Below, piece after piece: positions 33,963-46,689 of a stretch of 64,000 nucleotides of DNA. The notes below the pieces were generated by a model that saw only the letters and a list, made by a program, of their open reading frames with translations, was not told where the DNA came from and did no database searches. This DNA comes from Nymphaea colorata (Eukaryota > Streptophyta > Magnoliopsida > Nymphaeales > Nymphaeaceae). Location of the stretch: the NCBI RefSeq assembly GCF_008831285.2, contig NC_045139.1, positions 35,621,706 through 35,685,705 on the forward strand, written 5' to 3'. The position numbers and the translations under genes were made by a program. The first letter of the stretch is position 1; the number at the start of each line of letters is the position of its first letter.

Positions 33963-34729
33963 TTTTTTAGCCATTTTCTAACTGTTTCACTTGGTTTTGG
34001 AACCGATACGGTCTTCGTTCAATGATTAAATCGGTTCAGGCCTATTTAGGGCCCTGTGGGTGGTTTAGTTGTGGTTTAAGAACGATACGGGCAATTTTAA
34101 GGTGGATTTAGTGGTTTTTGACCCACTTAAGCACGATTATGGTACCGGTTCAAGAAATTTTGGACTTTTTTGGGTCTATTTCATTGAATCATTTTGGTTT
34201 TGGATTCAATGAAGGGACAATGTTGTATGCAATTTATGCATCATGTTTTTTGCATGTTATTAAAATTGTGAATGTGATTTAGATGAATGTTTGGACCATG
34301 AATTGAACTTTGACAATGTCTATTGTTCGAAATGAGTAAGTTTGTACTTTATGTCGCCAAAGTGACTACAATTGTACGAATCTGTTTGTTTTTTGAACAT
34401 TACATGATATTATACTTGATTCATGCGGGCAATGATCAACCCAAAGGAGGATTGTTGCTTCGTCAGGTTTAAGTATACAGGGCAATGAATATGTGATAAT
34501 TTTTTTAGTTTTCATGTGAATAGTGAGTCAATCCAAAGATGGGCTCGGTATTTGACAGAGCTAATTATTTATATTCATTGTTGACCAAAAATACCACTTG
34601 TAGTTAATATTTTAATCCAAAGATTAGATATTAATGTTGTACCAGTACCTTGTGATGGGATTTGGGCCACTGTATTTAAATTCATATATATTTGTTGTTT
34701 CATCTATGTACATGTATTGATTGTGAGCA

Positions 34730-35608
34730 TGTTTGGTATTTTTGTTCTTTGTACAGTGAGTTCTGCTTTCATGATATTTGCAAATTTGAGTACTATTCCT
34801 GAGTTAAATAATTCGAATTTTATAAGTAAGAAAAAAAAGACTGTTAAGGAAGTTGCAGTTGACCAGTCACCCATTAAGAAATAGAAGAAGCATAAGGAAG
34901 GACAATCAGGCTGCTTCTTTTGCAAGGGTGAAGGTCATACGAAGAAGAATTATACTAAGTATCATGCATGACATGAAATGAGAGGTACACTTCTCACTTT
35001 GGTTTGTTCTGAGGTTAATTTAATTTCAGTACCCAGAAACACTTGGTGGGTAGATTCTGGTGCTACTACTCACATAAGTGTGTCTACGTAAGGCTGCTTA
35101 AATTGTCGAACGCCAAATGATGCTGAAAGATTCATCTATGTGGGCGATGGCAAGAAGGCGAAGGTTGAAACCATAGCAGATTTTCGGTTATTGTTAAAGA
35201 CTGGTTGTTATTTGAATTTGACAGAAACTTATGTGGTACCATCTTTGAGACGAAATTTGATTTCTATCTCCTCGTTGGACAAATTTGGTTATTATTGTTC
35301 ATTTGGAGATAGTAAATTTAAGTTGTTTCTGCACTCAAATTTGATGGTCACTGGTTCTTTGTCTGGTAGCGATAACATTTATTTGCTTGATACGGTTGCT
35401 TCATATCATGAAACCTTGCATGTTACGTCTAGTAGTACTAAAAAAAAATTAACCAACGAGAATTCTGTTATGATGTGACATAGGCGCTTAAGACATATCT
35501 CTGAAAAGGAAAATAAAAAAGGTTATGTCGAATGGAATTCTTGAGTCCCTTGATTTTGCAGACTTTAATATTTGCATTGAAAGTATAAATGGAAAACAAA
35601 CAAACATT
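34730..35608 (+). pseudogene. Copia-1b gag C-terminus, protease and pre-integrase remnant
   Basis: Same order as in Copia-1a but more broken: a stop in the Lys-rich stretch before the zinc knuckle (about 34882), a stop after it, and a stop after the protease motif WWVDSGATTH (about 35047-35076). The frame 35140-35478 holds the pre-integrase stretch (SLRRNLISISSLDKFGYYCS). The zinc-knuckle last Cys is again Tyr. Confidence 0.83.
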
Positions 35609-37435
35609 AAAGGGTTATAAGTTTTATAATCCAACCAGTAAGTCTTTCTTTAAAACGAAAAATGCCCATTTCTTTGAGGATATTGAGTTTGGGGGAGGTG
35701 ATCAGGTTAGAAACATTGCCTTTGAAGAGGGACCTGAGTCTGCTCATACGGATGTTGTAAGCAATAGTCAGGTATTCATTCCTGCAATTGTTTCAACAAC
35801 ATATTCAGAAAAAGGCAATGATGTCGATCTCCCTACTGAAGAACAAACTCAACAACCTCAAGAAAATCAAGTAGAGGTGCCACTGAGGAGATCCACTAGA
35901 GAGAGGAGAAATACAATTTCAAATGATTTTGTCTATCTCCAAGAACATGATGTTGATATGGGCTTTATGAAAGATGATTCTATTAACTTCCAGCAAGCGA
36001 TAAAAAGTTCTAAATCTCATAAGTGGGTAGATGCCATGAATGAGGAAATAAAGTTCATGATGGATAATGACGTATGAGATGTTGTTCCCTTGCCTGAAGG
36101 TGTGAAACTCATTGGTTGTAAATAGATTTTAAAATGAAGAGGGATTCATTAGGAAACATCTAAAGGTATAAGGCACGTCTTGTCGCAAGGGGCTTTACTC
36201 AAAATAAAGACATTGATTATACAGAGACTTTCTCTCCAGTTTCGTTGAAAGACTCTTTCAGGACTATAATGGCACTTGTGGCTCATTTTGATTTAGAACT
36301 GCATCAGATGGATGTAAAGATAGCGTTTCTAAATTGAGACATTGATGAAATGATATATATGGTGCAAACAGAAAACTTTGTTTCAGGTGATTCAAAGAAA
36401 ATGGTCTGCAAGCTCAAGAAATCCATCTATGGGTTAAAGCAAGCTTCCCTTTAGTGGTATTACAAATTTCATCAAGTTATAGTTTCATTTGGCTTTGAAA
36501 CGAATATGGTTGATGAATGTTTATACCAAAAGTTCAGTGGGACAAATTTATCTTTCTGGTTTTATATGTCGATGATATATTGCTGACAAGTAATGATGTG
36601 GGCATACTGCAAGAAACTAAGAAATTTTGTCAACAAAGTTTGACATGAAGGATCTTGGTGATACATCTTTTGTATTGGGGATCCAGATATTTCGAGATCG
36701 TTCTCGGGGTATTCTTGGATTATCACAAAAGTCAGCGATACGGCATGATGGATTGCAAACCAAGAAATACTCCAGTTGCTAAAGGAGACAAGTTTAGTCT
36801 CAAACAGTGCTGTAAAAGTGAAATCGAATGTAAGGAAATGGAAAGGATTCCCTATTCGTCTGTTGTGGGAAGCCTTATGTATGCTCAGGTTTGTATCGTT
36901 CGGATATTGCATTTATTGTTGCAATGTTAGGCAGATACTTAAGTGATCCGGATATGGATCATTTGAAAGCAGCCAAAAGTGTATTGATGGACTTACAAAG
37001 AACAAAAGGTTCTATGATCACATACAAAAAGTCAGACCAGTTGGAGATCATTGGGTATTCAGATTCTGACTTTGCTGGGTGCGAATAAAGTAGCATAGCA
37101 TGTTACGAGGTATCCAATCATGCTTTATGGTTGCATAATTTTGTCACTGGGATACGCATTATGAATGATGTACAAAGACTACTAAGGTTATTGTGTGACA
37201 ATAATTCAGCAATCATGTACTCTAATAACAGCCGCAGTTTGTTAAAGTCGAAGCACATCGACATTAAGTTTTTTTGGGCTATTAAAGATAGGATACAGAA
37301 TGGTCAGGTGTCTTTAGAGTATATTGGGATAAACTCTATGATTGCGGATCCGCTTACCAAGGGTTGAACACCTAAGGACTTTCACGAACATGTTGTTCAT
37401 ATGAGGGTGTTACCTTTGGATGATGTGCTGGTTTA
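35609..37435 (+). pseudogene. Copia-1b integrase tail, reverse transcriptase and RNase H remnant
   Basis: KGYKFYNPTSKSFFKTKNAH follows directly on the KGKQTN pre-integrase end, showing the same loss of the integrase core. The frame 35589-36077 is open across this junction. RT, YVDD (frameshifted) and RNase H (YSDSDFAGCE joined to SSIACYE; SKHIDIKFFWAI) follow with stops. A TGA replaces a late codon (LTKG then stop) that is open in Copia-1a. Confidence 0.86.
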
Positions 37436-37831
37436 GTGAGAATTTATATTTTGTTTGCTCTTATATATTGACACATATTCAGTTTTCTGCAGAATAAAGT
37501 ATAAAGTTCTTTAGTTTCATTCTGTGTATATGTTTTTGATTTCCATAAGGTTTTAAAGTTGGACCAGTTGAGAATAGACATGTTGTAATCACATTACATG
37601 TAATTCTCATACTATACATCTATATCAAATCTATGTCATTGATTGTGTTAACATTTGTGATCATTGAAGGTTTAGCTAATTTTATTATAGCGAAAGCCGC
37701 TTTGGTCCTGTGTTGATATGATCATGGACGAGATTGGTGAAAATGACGTTTAATAAGATACCAGCTATGAGCTCCTAAGGTTTTATGTAATGTCTGAATG
37801 TATAAAGACATATTTGGCCCAAGTGAGAGAT

Positions 37832-38294
37832 TGTAAGGATCATTTGGTGGGCCGACATATGTCTATGAGGAATTTCAGACATTATGGCTGTCTTAATATA
37901 AATATCCGCTTAAGTGATTGCATTTTGGCATGTTACGTCATTTTAGATGGTATAGGGTAATTTTGAAACGTATAGATACCTGTACGCAATTACGGATTCT
38001 TTGATGGGTTGAATCCGTAATTGCCCTTAATATAAAATAGTTGTGGTCCCTGGGGTCGTGGAATGGTTAGTTGAAACGTTGGTTTCTAGGGTTGTCTCTT
38101 CGCTATCTGAGAGCGACCTCACGTGCGCCGCAAAGACTCTGAAAGATTCTACCGTGATTTACCGTCCTGTTCTTCAGATGGATTCAGGTACGCTTCCGCT
38201 ACAGTTAAATTTTTTGGTTTCAATGATTTAGCATGAACATGATCTTCTTTAGGGCATATTGTTTTTGTATATGCATGAGGGAAATCTCCCAACA
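37832..38294 (+). repeat. 3' LTR of Copia-1b
   Basis: 463 bp; lacks the 24-bp duplication of the LTR at 12013. Preceded by the same AAGTGAGAGA polypurine tract. The start codon of the 64-codon frame is changed (ATAGTT). Confidence 0.92.
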
Positions 38295-39201
38295 TTTGCC
38301 TCGAACTATTTCCCATACGGTCTCATATGCTTGAGGTCCTAAAATCTGCTAGACACATCATTTATCGGCTTTTCTCTATTTCATCTCGTGAGTATGTATG
38401 ATCTGTAAACAAACAGAAGATCTCAATAGCATGGGTCTCAAATCCATGTCATATAAAAAAAGCCAAACATTTAGGTTGTGTCTGTTACACCGTAGATCTG
38501 AGATTCACGATGATATGAGATCCATGGATTTAAGATCATACCATCCCCCTGTTCGGCGTTAAATCTATCTGAGGTCCTCAATCTGTTTAAATTGAATTTC
38601 ATTCAAAACACACCTTTTTATGCAACAGTAGGTCTAAGATCCGAAGCTATCATACTCAACCTTAAGGTCTGACGGAGAGAAGGTCGAGATCTTCAATGAT
38701 ATCAGATTACTGTAGGTTTGTGGTAAACAAACAAACATAACCTATGAATGCGAAAGAACTAAACAAACCTTGGCGTGTAACCTTTTGACCAAGAATTCAT
38801 GCCTTCAATGGATTTTCGCCACCTTCATGCTCCACATTTATTGATTTTCTACTTGCAGGTTTGGCCTTTTGACAATGGAGCCAAACAAAGTGACTTAATA
38901 TATAGCCTACCTAGGCTTGGGTTAAGGGGCAGATTGGGCAACTTGGTTTTCCATAGTTCAAGATTGTCATCAAATTTTTTACTAATTTAAGTAGTAGCCA
39001 AGCCAAAAGTAAGGGGTACTAATTCTTTTTTAAACTTTTAGGAGCACTTGTATGTAAATAAATAAAAATAAGGATGTTTCAATATGGAAATAAAGAAATT
39101 TTGTCGACAATGACCCACATCAATATAGAAAAGCTCATGGCCAATTGCATAAAATCACATAGTAGAAAGAAACAAAAGCACCACTCTGCATGTGATAAAC
39201 G

Positions 39202-39355
39202 TTAGGTGAAGGCAGGAGCAAGTTCTTCAATGGAGCTTGTCCCATCCTCATGGAGGATAAGTTATTTAAAGAGTTCCATCTCCAAACCCAGTTGTAGAAA
39301 AGGACTTGCTATTGAAGGAGGTCTAGGCAGACCTTATCAAGTCCCAAGCAACAGT
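39202..39355 (-). pseudogene. C-terminal exon remnant of an unidentified gene (copy 2)
   Basis: Same reading as 13487-13640, including the internal stop and the ...EELAPAFT end with TAA at 39202-39204. Confidence 0.35.
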
Positions 39356-39911
39356 GTGTCCAAGCTTGCAGCATATGTATCATGTGTTGAGTTCAAGCAA
39401 ACATGGGCCATATGATCTCTCTCAATAAAACAAATTAAGATCTATGGGGTTGTTTGACAAGGATAACAGTATGTAGCAGTTTCTTCTGAGCATGAAATAC
39501 TATCTTACAATATTCTATGAATTTGTCGTAATATTTGGGATAGATACATGAAACAGTAACATATTGTTAATGATGTCAAACAGCCCCTCTAGTATCTGAA
39601 ATGTTTAAAAATGTTTCAGGGTGTGTATTGGGCACTAAAAATTAATTTCACCTGGCTGGTGTATCATGAACCCAAACAAGAGTATTTGAGCAAAATCACA
39701 CCCATGTTACTATTGTTTCTCAAGAGAGCTAAGAGCAATTGTCTCACACAAGAGAGAGAGAGATAAAAAGAGAGAGAGAGCCGATAAAATGAGAATGCAT
39801 AACAAAATTTGAGAACAAGAAATCTCATAGATACAAGAAAAGAGAGAGAGAGAAAGAGTACTTAGAGATTTGAATGATCAATTATAACAGTGGCTGACCA
39901 TTATATGTTAC

Positions 39912-40082
39912 TTGGAGAGATGCAGATGGACTGACATGGTTGAATTTCAGCTCCAAATGATCCAACATGCTATCTGTCTTTTGAATGCTCAAAGTAACAT
40001 TTGAATTGAAATCAGTAAGTTGGGCTGCATCGGTTTCTCTTACAAGTTTTTGAAGAACTTTCTCAATCTTTAATAAGATACT
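39912..40082 (-). pseudogene. Internal exon remnant of an unidentified gene (copy 2)
   Basis: Same open stretch as 14180-14350 with scattered substitutions. Confidence 0.4.
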
Positions 40083-42669
40083 AAATTACAATATTAATGT
40101 TTAATTAAGCCCAAAACAATCGTTGAATTTGGGTTTCAAGATTTCAGATCCTGCCCAGATCAACATTGGAGTCTGAACTGAAGTTTCAAGCAACGTATTT
40201 GAAAAATGTGAACACAAATTTAACATATTGACTTGAACTTTACACTGACAGATCCACCAGGAAGTGCAAGACTCAAGAAAATACATGTCGGTAGGTTGCG
40301 GGACTAGGATCCATGATTAGGTGACCAGAAAAGACATGTTGGTAGAGTGCGTGGGCTCTCCTGTTCAACATGATGCGTGCCTATGATGTGCAAGCATGCA
40401 TGCGCGCATGCATGACATGCATGTCATATCATGGTGCATGATGTGGCGTGGTGGAGCTTTGCATCACCAGCTCACGTTGACGTGGAACATGCAATCGTAT
40501 TAAAAGTGTTAGATACGTTTTTTAAAATAGGTGATGAAGTAGAACAGCTTCTCAATTAATTAGATACCGAATCTTTTTTTTTTTTTAATTATGATTTGGT
40601 GGTATGCAAAGGGCCAAAGCGGCTTCCTTTATCGCCTTCGGCGTCTAAAGCTGTTTCAGGACTTGGGTAGTCTTGCAATACACCCTTTAAGTGATCGCTG
40701 TTGAGATCGAGCTGATGACGCGTCATCTACGCCTCCCTCAAACGGTCAACCAAATATGCTAATCTTAATTTTTTTGATCTTGACTTGAATCATCAAGGGT
40801 TTGCAAAAACAACTCTAGAACATATTAAAATTTTGTCGTTTTGTCGGGTTAGTAGCGTCGGGTTAGTAGCTTGTACAAAGTGATCAGTTCGATTCCAATG
40901 AACACCAATACTCCATATAAGCTAAAGTAGGCATAGTTGGAAGTACTATTTTTGGATATTTATGTTGACGAATGAGCGGCAAAGTCTCTTAACTATTCTA
41001 CCTAGCTAGAGTGTATATAAGAATGCCAACAGATTGGATTCCATATTCATTTTTTCGGTTATTCACGTATTCGGAGTCGAAAATCATTAAAGAAAAGTCA
41101 CATCCGAATCCAAATAAATCAAAATTCAATTTTACAATCGAAATCTGATTTTTATATTCATATTCGAATCCGAATTTTGAACTGATTTTCAAAATGTAAA
41201 AGCATTACATATAAAGATATTTGTTTAAAAATAAATCCGTTTCAAATTTGTATCTGAATCTGATCATATACTTATGTATATCTAAATCCAAATCCTAATC
41301 TGATTGGATGTCATTTCTTAAATTTCAATGTGATCTGATTTCTTAATCAAATGTTAAATTTTTTCTATATCAGACTTTTCAAATCCGTTGGATCAAATAT
41401 CTGACCCAAATCAAATATATTAAGCTCGAATAAACCCCATCAAACTTGTCCGATTCTATATGAAAGCCTTGTTAAAGTGTTTTTAGTGGAACAAAGCATA
41501 TATTTTGCATCTTGAATTCTGCGAACATCAACTTAAACCAAAATCTTGAACCCATAGTTTTGAAATCCACAGTTTGTTCGTTAAAATGGTTGGTTGAAAT
41601 TAATGTGTTTAGCTTAAAACTATCAAATACGCGTTCAGCTTTTCGACTTTCCGGAGATCAAATTCTCAAGGAGCTGTCTACTAACAAAAAATATTAATTC
41701 TTCGGTACTGGAAAAAGAAATATATTTTTGTCTTCAATAAGCGCAATTCTGTTATTTTACATTAAGAATTAAAATTTTCTGTCAAGAAAAGGCTCTTTAA
41801 AAATTGAGTGGCTAAGGGTTGAATAGTGATTTACCATTTGTTTAAAGTTTAAGTGCCTTTTTGTTATTTTTTCAAAAGTGAAATGAAAATAAGAAAGAGA
41901 AAAGGGGGTGCCATTGTAAATAAAGCCACTTCATTGAACTTTTAATGTGAACAACCTCATTTATCACTTGGAATGTGCCTACCCAACTGCCATGACAAGA
42001 GGAAGTTTCATGTCGCTTTTAATACACAAGTATCTTGGCTTTATTGTTTGTGTTTTATATGCACCACATTTATATGCTACACCTTGTCAACTGCCTACAT
42101 GTGTCTGTGAGCATGGGTAAATATGTCTATACACATGGAAGCATATTTTAAAAATGAAGCCCCTACATACATAGATAAACCAGAAAATAGTCCACAATCC
42201 AGAAACATCAACTTTAAACAATGTTCAGAAAATGATAGTTATAACAGAATGACTGGGATGGGCATGACTCTATTTGCCCAAAGGAAGATTTCTTCCACCA
42301 GAGCTCACCTATATTCTCTTGACAAAATTTCATTGTTCCTAACTTTTCAAAAAAAAAAAAAAGCACAAAACGTTTAGTATAAGTATTAGAAGCACACGTT
42401 CACATCTATCATCGGATACCAACAAGGGTACAAAATACAGAACATAGGCAAACTATGTGGAAACAATGACCCGATTAATAAGTGGATTAAAAGCGCTCTA
42501 AAGCAGTAACATATTAGAATCATTTCCTACATATTTAAAAGAAAATTGAAATTTCAGAAAACAGGGATCCCAAGAGAAAACACAAATAATCACTTCAACC
42601 AATGAAGAAGGACCAAATTTTTAGGAAAAAAGGGGCAACGGCAAATCGATCATCGAAAAAACCATCTAC

Positions 42670-43055
42670 CTGCAACCGACGGGGCGTCATACCATCGGAA
42701 TCATCGGTATCGTTGTCCAGGAATTCATAGTCGGCCTCATCGTCATCGCTAGCCATCGCCCTATCTCCGCTGTAGAAATCATCTAAGATTCCTCCTCTGC
42801 TGCATCATGCATATCGTCCTCCGAATCCATATCTCCAAATCTGTGGTTTCCTCTTTCTTTAAATTAATGAAATTTCTCTTAATCGGAAAATAAAAAAGGC
42901 GTCGGAATCCGCAGGAGAGAGCGGGGAAACTTGCAAAACCAAGAGGATGACGATCGATCAAGCGCAATGTGGAGGAATTCGGCAGAGACAAGACGGAAAA
43001 CCGAGGAGAGCGAGGGGTTTTCCTTCTCTCTCTTCCCCTCTTTCCCTGGCGTCGG
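42670..43055 (-). pseudogene. ARIADNE-like exon 1 with 5' UTR, frameshifted (copy Q3)
   Basis: ATG at 42830 (minus), MDSEDDMHDAAEEES, then a 1-bp deletion (about 42786) shifts the frame and ends it. The exon is 161 nt to the same CAG/GTAGATGG donor. Unlike Q1 and Q2, the 5' UTR is complete and continues into an intact upstream promoter, so this shows the undisturbed arrangement of promoter, UTR and exon. No further exons. Confidence 0.75.
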
Positions 43056-43378
43056 CTCACATAAGCTCCCACTTTTATACGGAGCTCAGAATTTTTTTTC
43101 CAAATTACTGACGTATCCCTAAGTTTCGGATAGTGGTTGTGGGGTTGCTTACTATCTGGTTAAGCGCATTTGAGTGTCAAGCGCAACGATTGATACGCTC
43201 ATGTCTGAAACTTGTCGATGTGGCTGAAAACGAATCGTATGGCTTGTTCTTGAGGTGATTAACTGATTACATGACGGAGGGAGTTAGTCCTTCATGGATT
43301 CAGGTTATTTTTGCCAATGACTCTTATGCCCTTACAAAGCTTTACTTTTTATGTGAAGGGGCATAAACGACATTGAGC
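43056..43378 (-). promoter_or_regulatory. ARI-like promoter (minus strand, copy Q3)
   Basis: Reverse complement of the block at 17258-17557; TATAAAA (minus) at 43073-43079. Beyond 43378 the sequence is unique in this window. Confidence 0.65.
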
Positions 43379-45417
43379 TTAATAACAAAGGCATACCCCA
43401 TATATCGCGCGATAATTCATATTTTAACTCCGTTAAAAACGTTTTCTAGTCCTCGGTGGGTCTATATTTGGTTTCGAGAACGACGACCGGATGAAGTATG
43501 TCTCAAATTAAGAGTATTCGGTTGCTAAGATCCCCATTAATTGAGATCCATGTATTTAAGATCATACCATCTTCTTAGTTTAATGGAATATGATTTTTGT
43601 TGTGAATCTTTTGGTGCATAGCAGCAGCATGTCACGTCATATCCATAGTTATCAATATGAAGGAATTAAACGTCTGAAGAATAATATAATCTGATTTTTT
43701 CTAGGGTGGTGAATGGTTGTGCTCATTACATGTAAGGTTCACAAAACTTGCTTTGTGACCTATTACAATTCAGAGGACGGTGCACTACATCGTAACAATG
43801 GTTACGAGAGGGATTTGAACATCAGATCTCTTTGAAGTAGACTGTTTTGCCGCCCAATGCTGTACAACCCCTTGGAATGAATACAGTCTCATTAAGTATT
43901 ATCAGATTTAACAAATTGATTTCAAACTCATTTAATTGAATTCGATAAATTTCAACTTGGCATGCAACTAGACCTAAATAACAATTCGTTTTCAAATTCA
44001 TTTAATTGGATCTAGTAAATTTGAATCTATTGTGAATCAGATTTCAACCTGGCATGTAACTAAACCTAAATTTCCTTATCTCACCTGCTATCTGATCAGG
44101 ATCCAACATTGTTGTTGATAAATATTTGATACTAGTTGAATCTTAGTCACAACGTCTATGGAGGGGCACGGGCCGATATAATATAATAAGGACAACATTG
44201 ACCATGGCCAATAACGTTGGTTTTTATTTTCTTTTGAGCTTGTCGTTTACTCTCTTCTTTATTAAGCCAGATTTTGACTGCTGTCACATAAAGACTTTGC
44301 AATAGTTAGCTTTTCAATATCGTCAAAAACCCACTGACGTTTTGTTCCATTAATATTCAACAACAAATTTTCCACATAAAGTTGTCCATTAGTGCTTTAA
44401 TTCCATTCTCCTTTATTAAACGCACCTAACCACTACCTTATTTTAATTAGTTTGTGTTAACCTCATTAGCTCTACCAAATAATGTTACTAATTAATTTGC
44501 TTTTAAGGTTTTCACATGTAAATTACACGAAAGATAATTATTTCTCAATAACTTTTGAATAGGACTTAACAGTTGGCTTGACAGAAATAAACTATCGGAT
44601 GCTTTCCATTAAACATAAAATCTTAAGCGTCTTTGTAATCTTTGTCTACTTTTTACGTGCATTTTTAATTTTTTTTATTAATAAGCAAGTTTTTAGTGGG
44701 TGTACTTCTTTGACTCGAGTTAGCTGCTGCCTTGATTGACCAAGTGAGTGTCTCTTTGATTTGAGTTAGCTCCAGTTATGGCACCTTACTGTGAAATCTA
44801 CATGTGGAGTCGCATATGGACAGTTTTGGGTGAGCAGGAGGAATATTTCATCCTACTACCCAAAAGAGAAACAACGCTCACACCCAACGATTTAGGATGT
44901 AAAGCCTATTGTTGATATCTCATGATGCCGCTCCTACCATGCTTCAACTTGCATGTCAATAGTTTCTTTTTGCATGTGTAAGCAGTTTGCTTAGACAATC
45001 ATAGAACAAATGTTTATTAGCATATTAATTCATTCTATCTATTGTGTATTTTATATGCTAATGTTTTTTAATCATTTACCTTGGTATATAAAGTGTCCCT
45101 CAAGAAGTTCTTTTGACAACAGGAACACTATGTGAATGTTTGATGAATCAGCCCTAAAGATCTAGATAAATTCATGGTACCTTACTTTCAATGCTCAATA
45201 AATATACTCCAATATTTGGAACAGATTCACAACACATCCACATTGAGTCCTGCTGCCAAACAACCACTAAGTAATTTAAAATTTTTGAATTATTGCCGCC
45301 CAACGAAAAAATTGTTGGGTCCACCTTTAGCATCAAGTTAAGAGAAGCAAGCAATGGAACTTGATCTACCTTTTATAACATTTTTATGTTCTTTTTTGAG
45401 CTTCCAAGTGACCATTC
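43379..45417. other. Single-copy spacer between units III and IV
   Basis: About 2 kb that does not match the array. AT-rich, with no credible coding region or element ends. A possible tRNA-like B box lies on the minus strand (43810-43820). Confidence 0.5.
43810..43868 (-). other. Possible tRNA-derived (SINE-like) promoter motifs
   Basis: Minus strand: TGTACAGCATTGGG resembles a pol III A box and, about 33 nt later, GTTCAAATCCC resembles a B box. The surrounding sequence does not fold into a convincing tRNA by eye, and no poly-A or repeat ends were found, so at most a decayed SINE head. Confidence 0.25.
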
Positions 45418-45962
45418 TCCCTCAAAACTCCATGGAAAAGGCCAGCCCATCAAAAGAAGAGCAGCAGAAAAAATCTCCCAACCACCAAACCAGGAAAAGG
45501 AAGAAGCATGGTTGGATATGTCTAGCGGATCCCGCCTCTTGTTATTCCAGAGAGACTTGTGTAAGATCGCAGCACGATTGCATAATCGCACACCTTTCAT
45601 TCTAGCAAGAGAAAAGAGTCTCGCTAAAAGGTTGAGATAGGGTTGCACATGAATTGAGTCGAGCTCAAACTCGATCAGCTCAATTCAATTCATATACTGC
45701 TCGAGTTCAACGTGATAGACCGAAACTTAGCTCGAACTCGACTCGTTTCAGCTTGTTTATCAACTGCCCATTAAAAAGGTGTGCTGATTCTGCAATCTTG
45801 TTGTGATCTTACACAAGTCTCTCTGGAATAACAAGAGGCAGGATCCGCTAGACATATCCAACCATGCTTCTTCCTTTTCCTGGTTTGGTGATTGGGAGCT
45901 GTTTTTTTTTTGCTGCTCTTCTTTTGATGGGCTGGACTTTTCCATGTAGTTTTGAGGGAAAA
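45418..45962. repeat. Fold-back repeat with about 178-bp arms
   Basis: Left arm 45418-45595 and right arm 45783-45962 are imperfect reverse complements (for example CTCCCTCAAAACTCCATGG against CCATGTAGTTTTGAGGGA). The loop (45639-45780) is a GAGCTCGA-rich fragment starting TAGGGTTGCACATGA, resembling the left end of MITE family 1. The overlapping frames 45354-45648 and 45760-46014 are two readings of these arms, not genes. Confidence 0.75.
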
Positions 45963-46079
45963 TGGGGGCTGTTAGAGGGGCCAATATTATTTTTAAAATT
46001 GTTATAGGGGTCAAAATTCAAATGCTTAAAAAATTGAACCAGAAATTTAAATTAATTCCGTTCACTAGGTAATAACCTA

Positions 46080-46281
46080 AAGAACAAGCCATACGATACA
46101 TTTTGAGCCACGTCCTGATTGAGTTGTAGACATGAGCGTATCAATTGTTGCGCTTGACACTCAAATGCGATCAACGTTTAACCAGATAGTACGCAACTCC
46201 ACAGCCACTATCCGAAGCATAGGGATACGTCCGTAATTTGGGAAAAAATTCTGAGCTCCATATAAAAGTGGGGGCTTACGT
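46080..46281 (+). promoter_or_regulatory. ARI-like promoter driving copy P4
   Basis: Diverged copy of the 17258-17557 block, starting at about AAAGAACAAGCCATACGAT; TATAAAA at 46261-46267. Confidence 0.62.
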
Positions 46282-46689
46282 GAGCCGATGCCAGGGAAGG
46301 AGGGGAAGAGAGAGAAGGGAAACCCCTCGCTCTGCTCAGTTTTCCGTCTTATCTCTGCCGAATTCCTCCACATTGCTCTTGATCAATCGTCATCCTCTTG
46401 GTTTTTCAAGTTTCCCCGCTCTCTCCTGCAGATTCCGACGCCTTTCTTGGCTGATTTGTCTCTTTTTTATTTTCTGATTAAGGGAAATTTCATTAATTTA
46501 AAGAAAGAGGAAACTACTAATTTGGAGATGATGGATTCGGAGGATGATATGCATGATGCAGCAGAGGAGGAATCCTGAGATGATTTCTACAGCGGAGACA
46601 CGGCGATGGCTAGCGATGACGACGAGGCCGACTATGAATTCCTGGACAACGATACCGATGAATCCCCAAAAATAGTACACAAAAGGTGA
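46282..46689 (+). pseudogene. ARIADNE-like 5' UTR and broken exon 1 (copy P4)
   Basis: ATG 46531, MDSEDDMHDAAEEES, TGA at 46576-46578, frame end 46687-46689. It keeps Met at position 7 and Thr in SGDTAMASDDD like the Q copies, where P1-P3 have Ile and Pro; it is therefore closer to the ancestral sequence but shares the P stop and breakpoint. Confidence 0.75.

Larger units (their letters stand above)
32839..38294 (+). mobile_element. Ty1/copia LTR retrotransposon Copia-1b (defective)
   Basis: Duplicate of Copia-1a, not an independent insertion: same site, same mismatched target duplication (TTTAC 32834-32838, TTTGC 38295-38299), same internal deletions. LTRs 32839-33294 and 37832-38294. The primer-binding site has decayed to TTGTATCAGAGCC (33297-33309). 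It has private lesions, including loss of about 22 bp in the RT thumb region near 36731 and extra stops in gag-protease. Confidence 0.95.
38295..42160. other. Module B, copy 2: noncoding with exon remnants
   Basis: Counterpart of 12494-16421, with a private deletion near 38390 and a longer (GA)n run (39749-39780). Exon remnants on the minus strand at 39202-39355 and 39912-40082. Confidence 0.6.
25197..43378. repeat. Tandem unit III (complete, with Copia-1b)
   Basis: P3 (25497-25905), module A to 32838, Copia-1b (32839-38294), module B (38295 to about 42160), and Q3 with its own promoter (42670-43378). It ends in single-copy sequence instead of a head-to-head junction, so it is the end of the I-II-III sub-array. 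Confidence 0.9.

Noticed and set aside
43790-43880. tRNA gene on the minus strand
   Set aside because: A- and B-box-like words only; no acceptor or anticodon stem by eye. Kept only as a low-confidence SINE-like hint.
45354-46014. Possible small gene MEKASPSKEEQQKK...
   Set aside because: The two similar frames are the two arms of a fold-back repeat read in opposite directions, with inconsistent frames.
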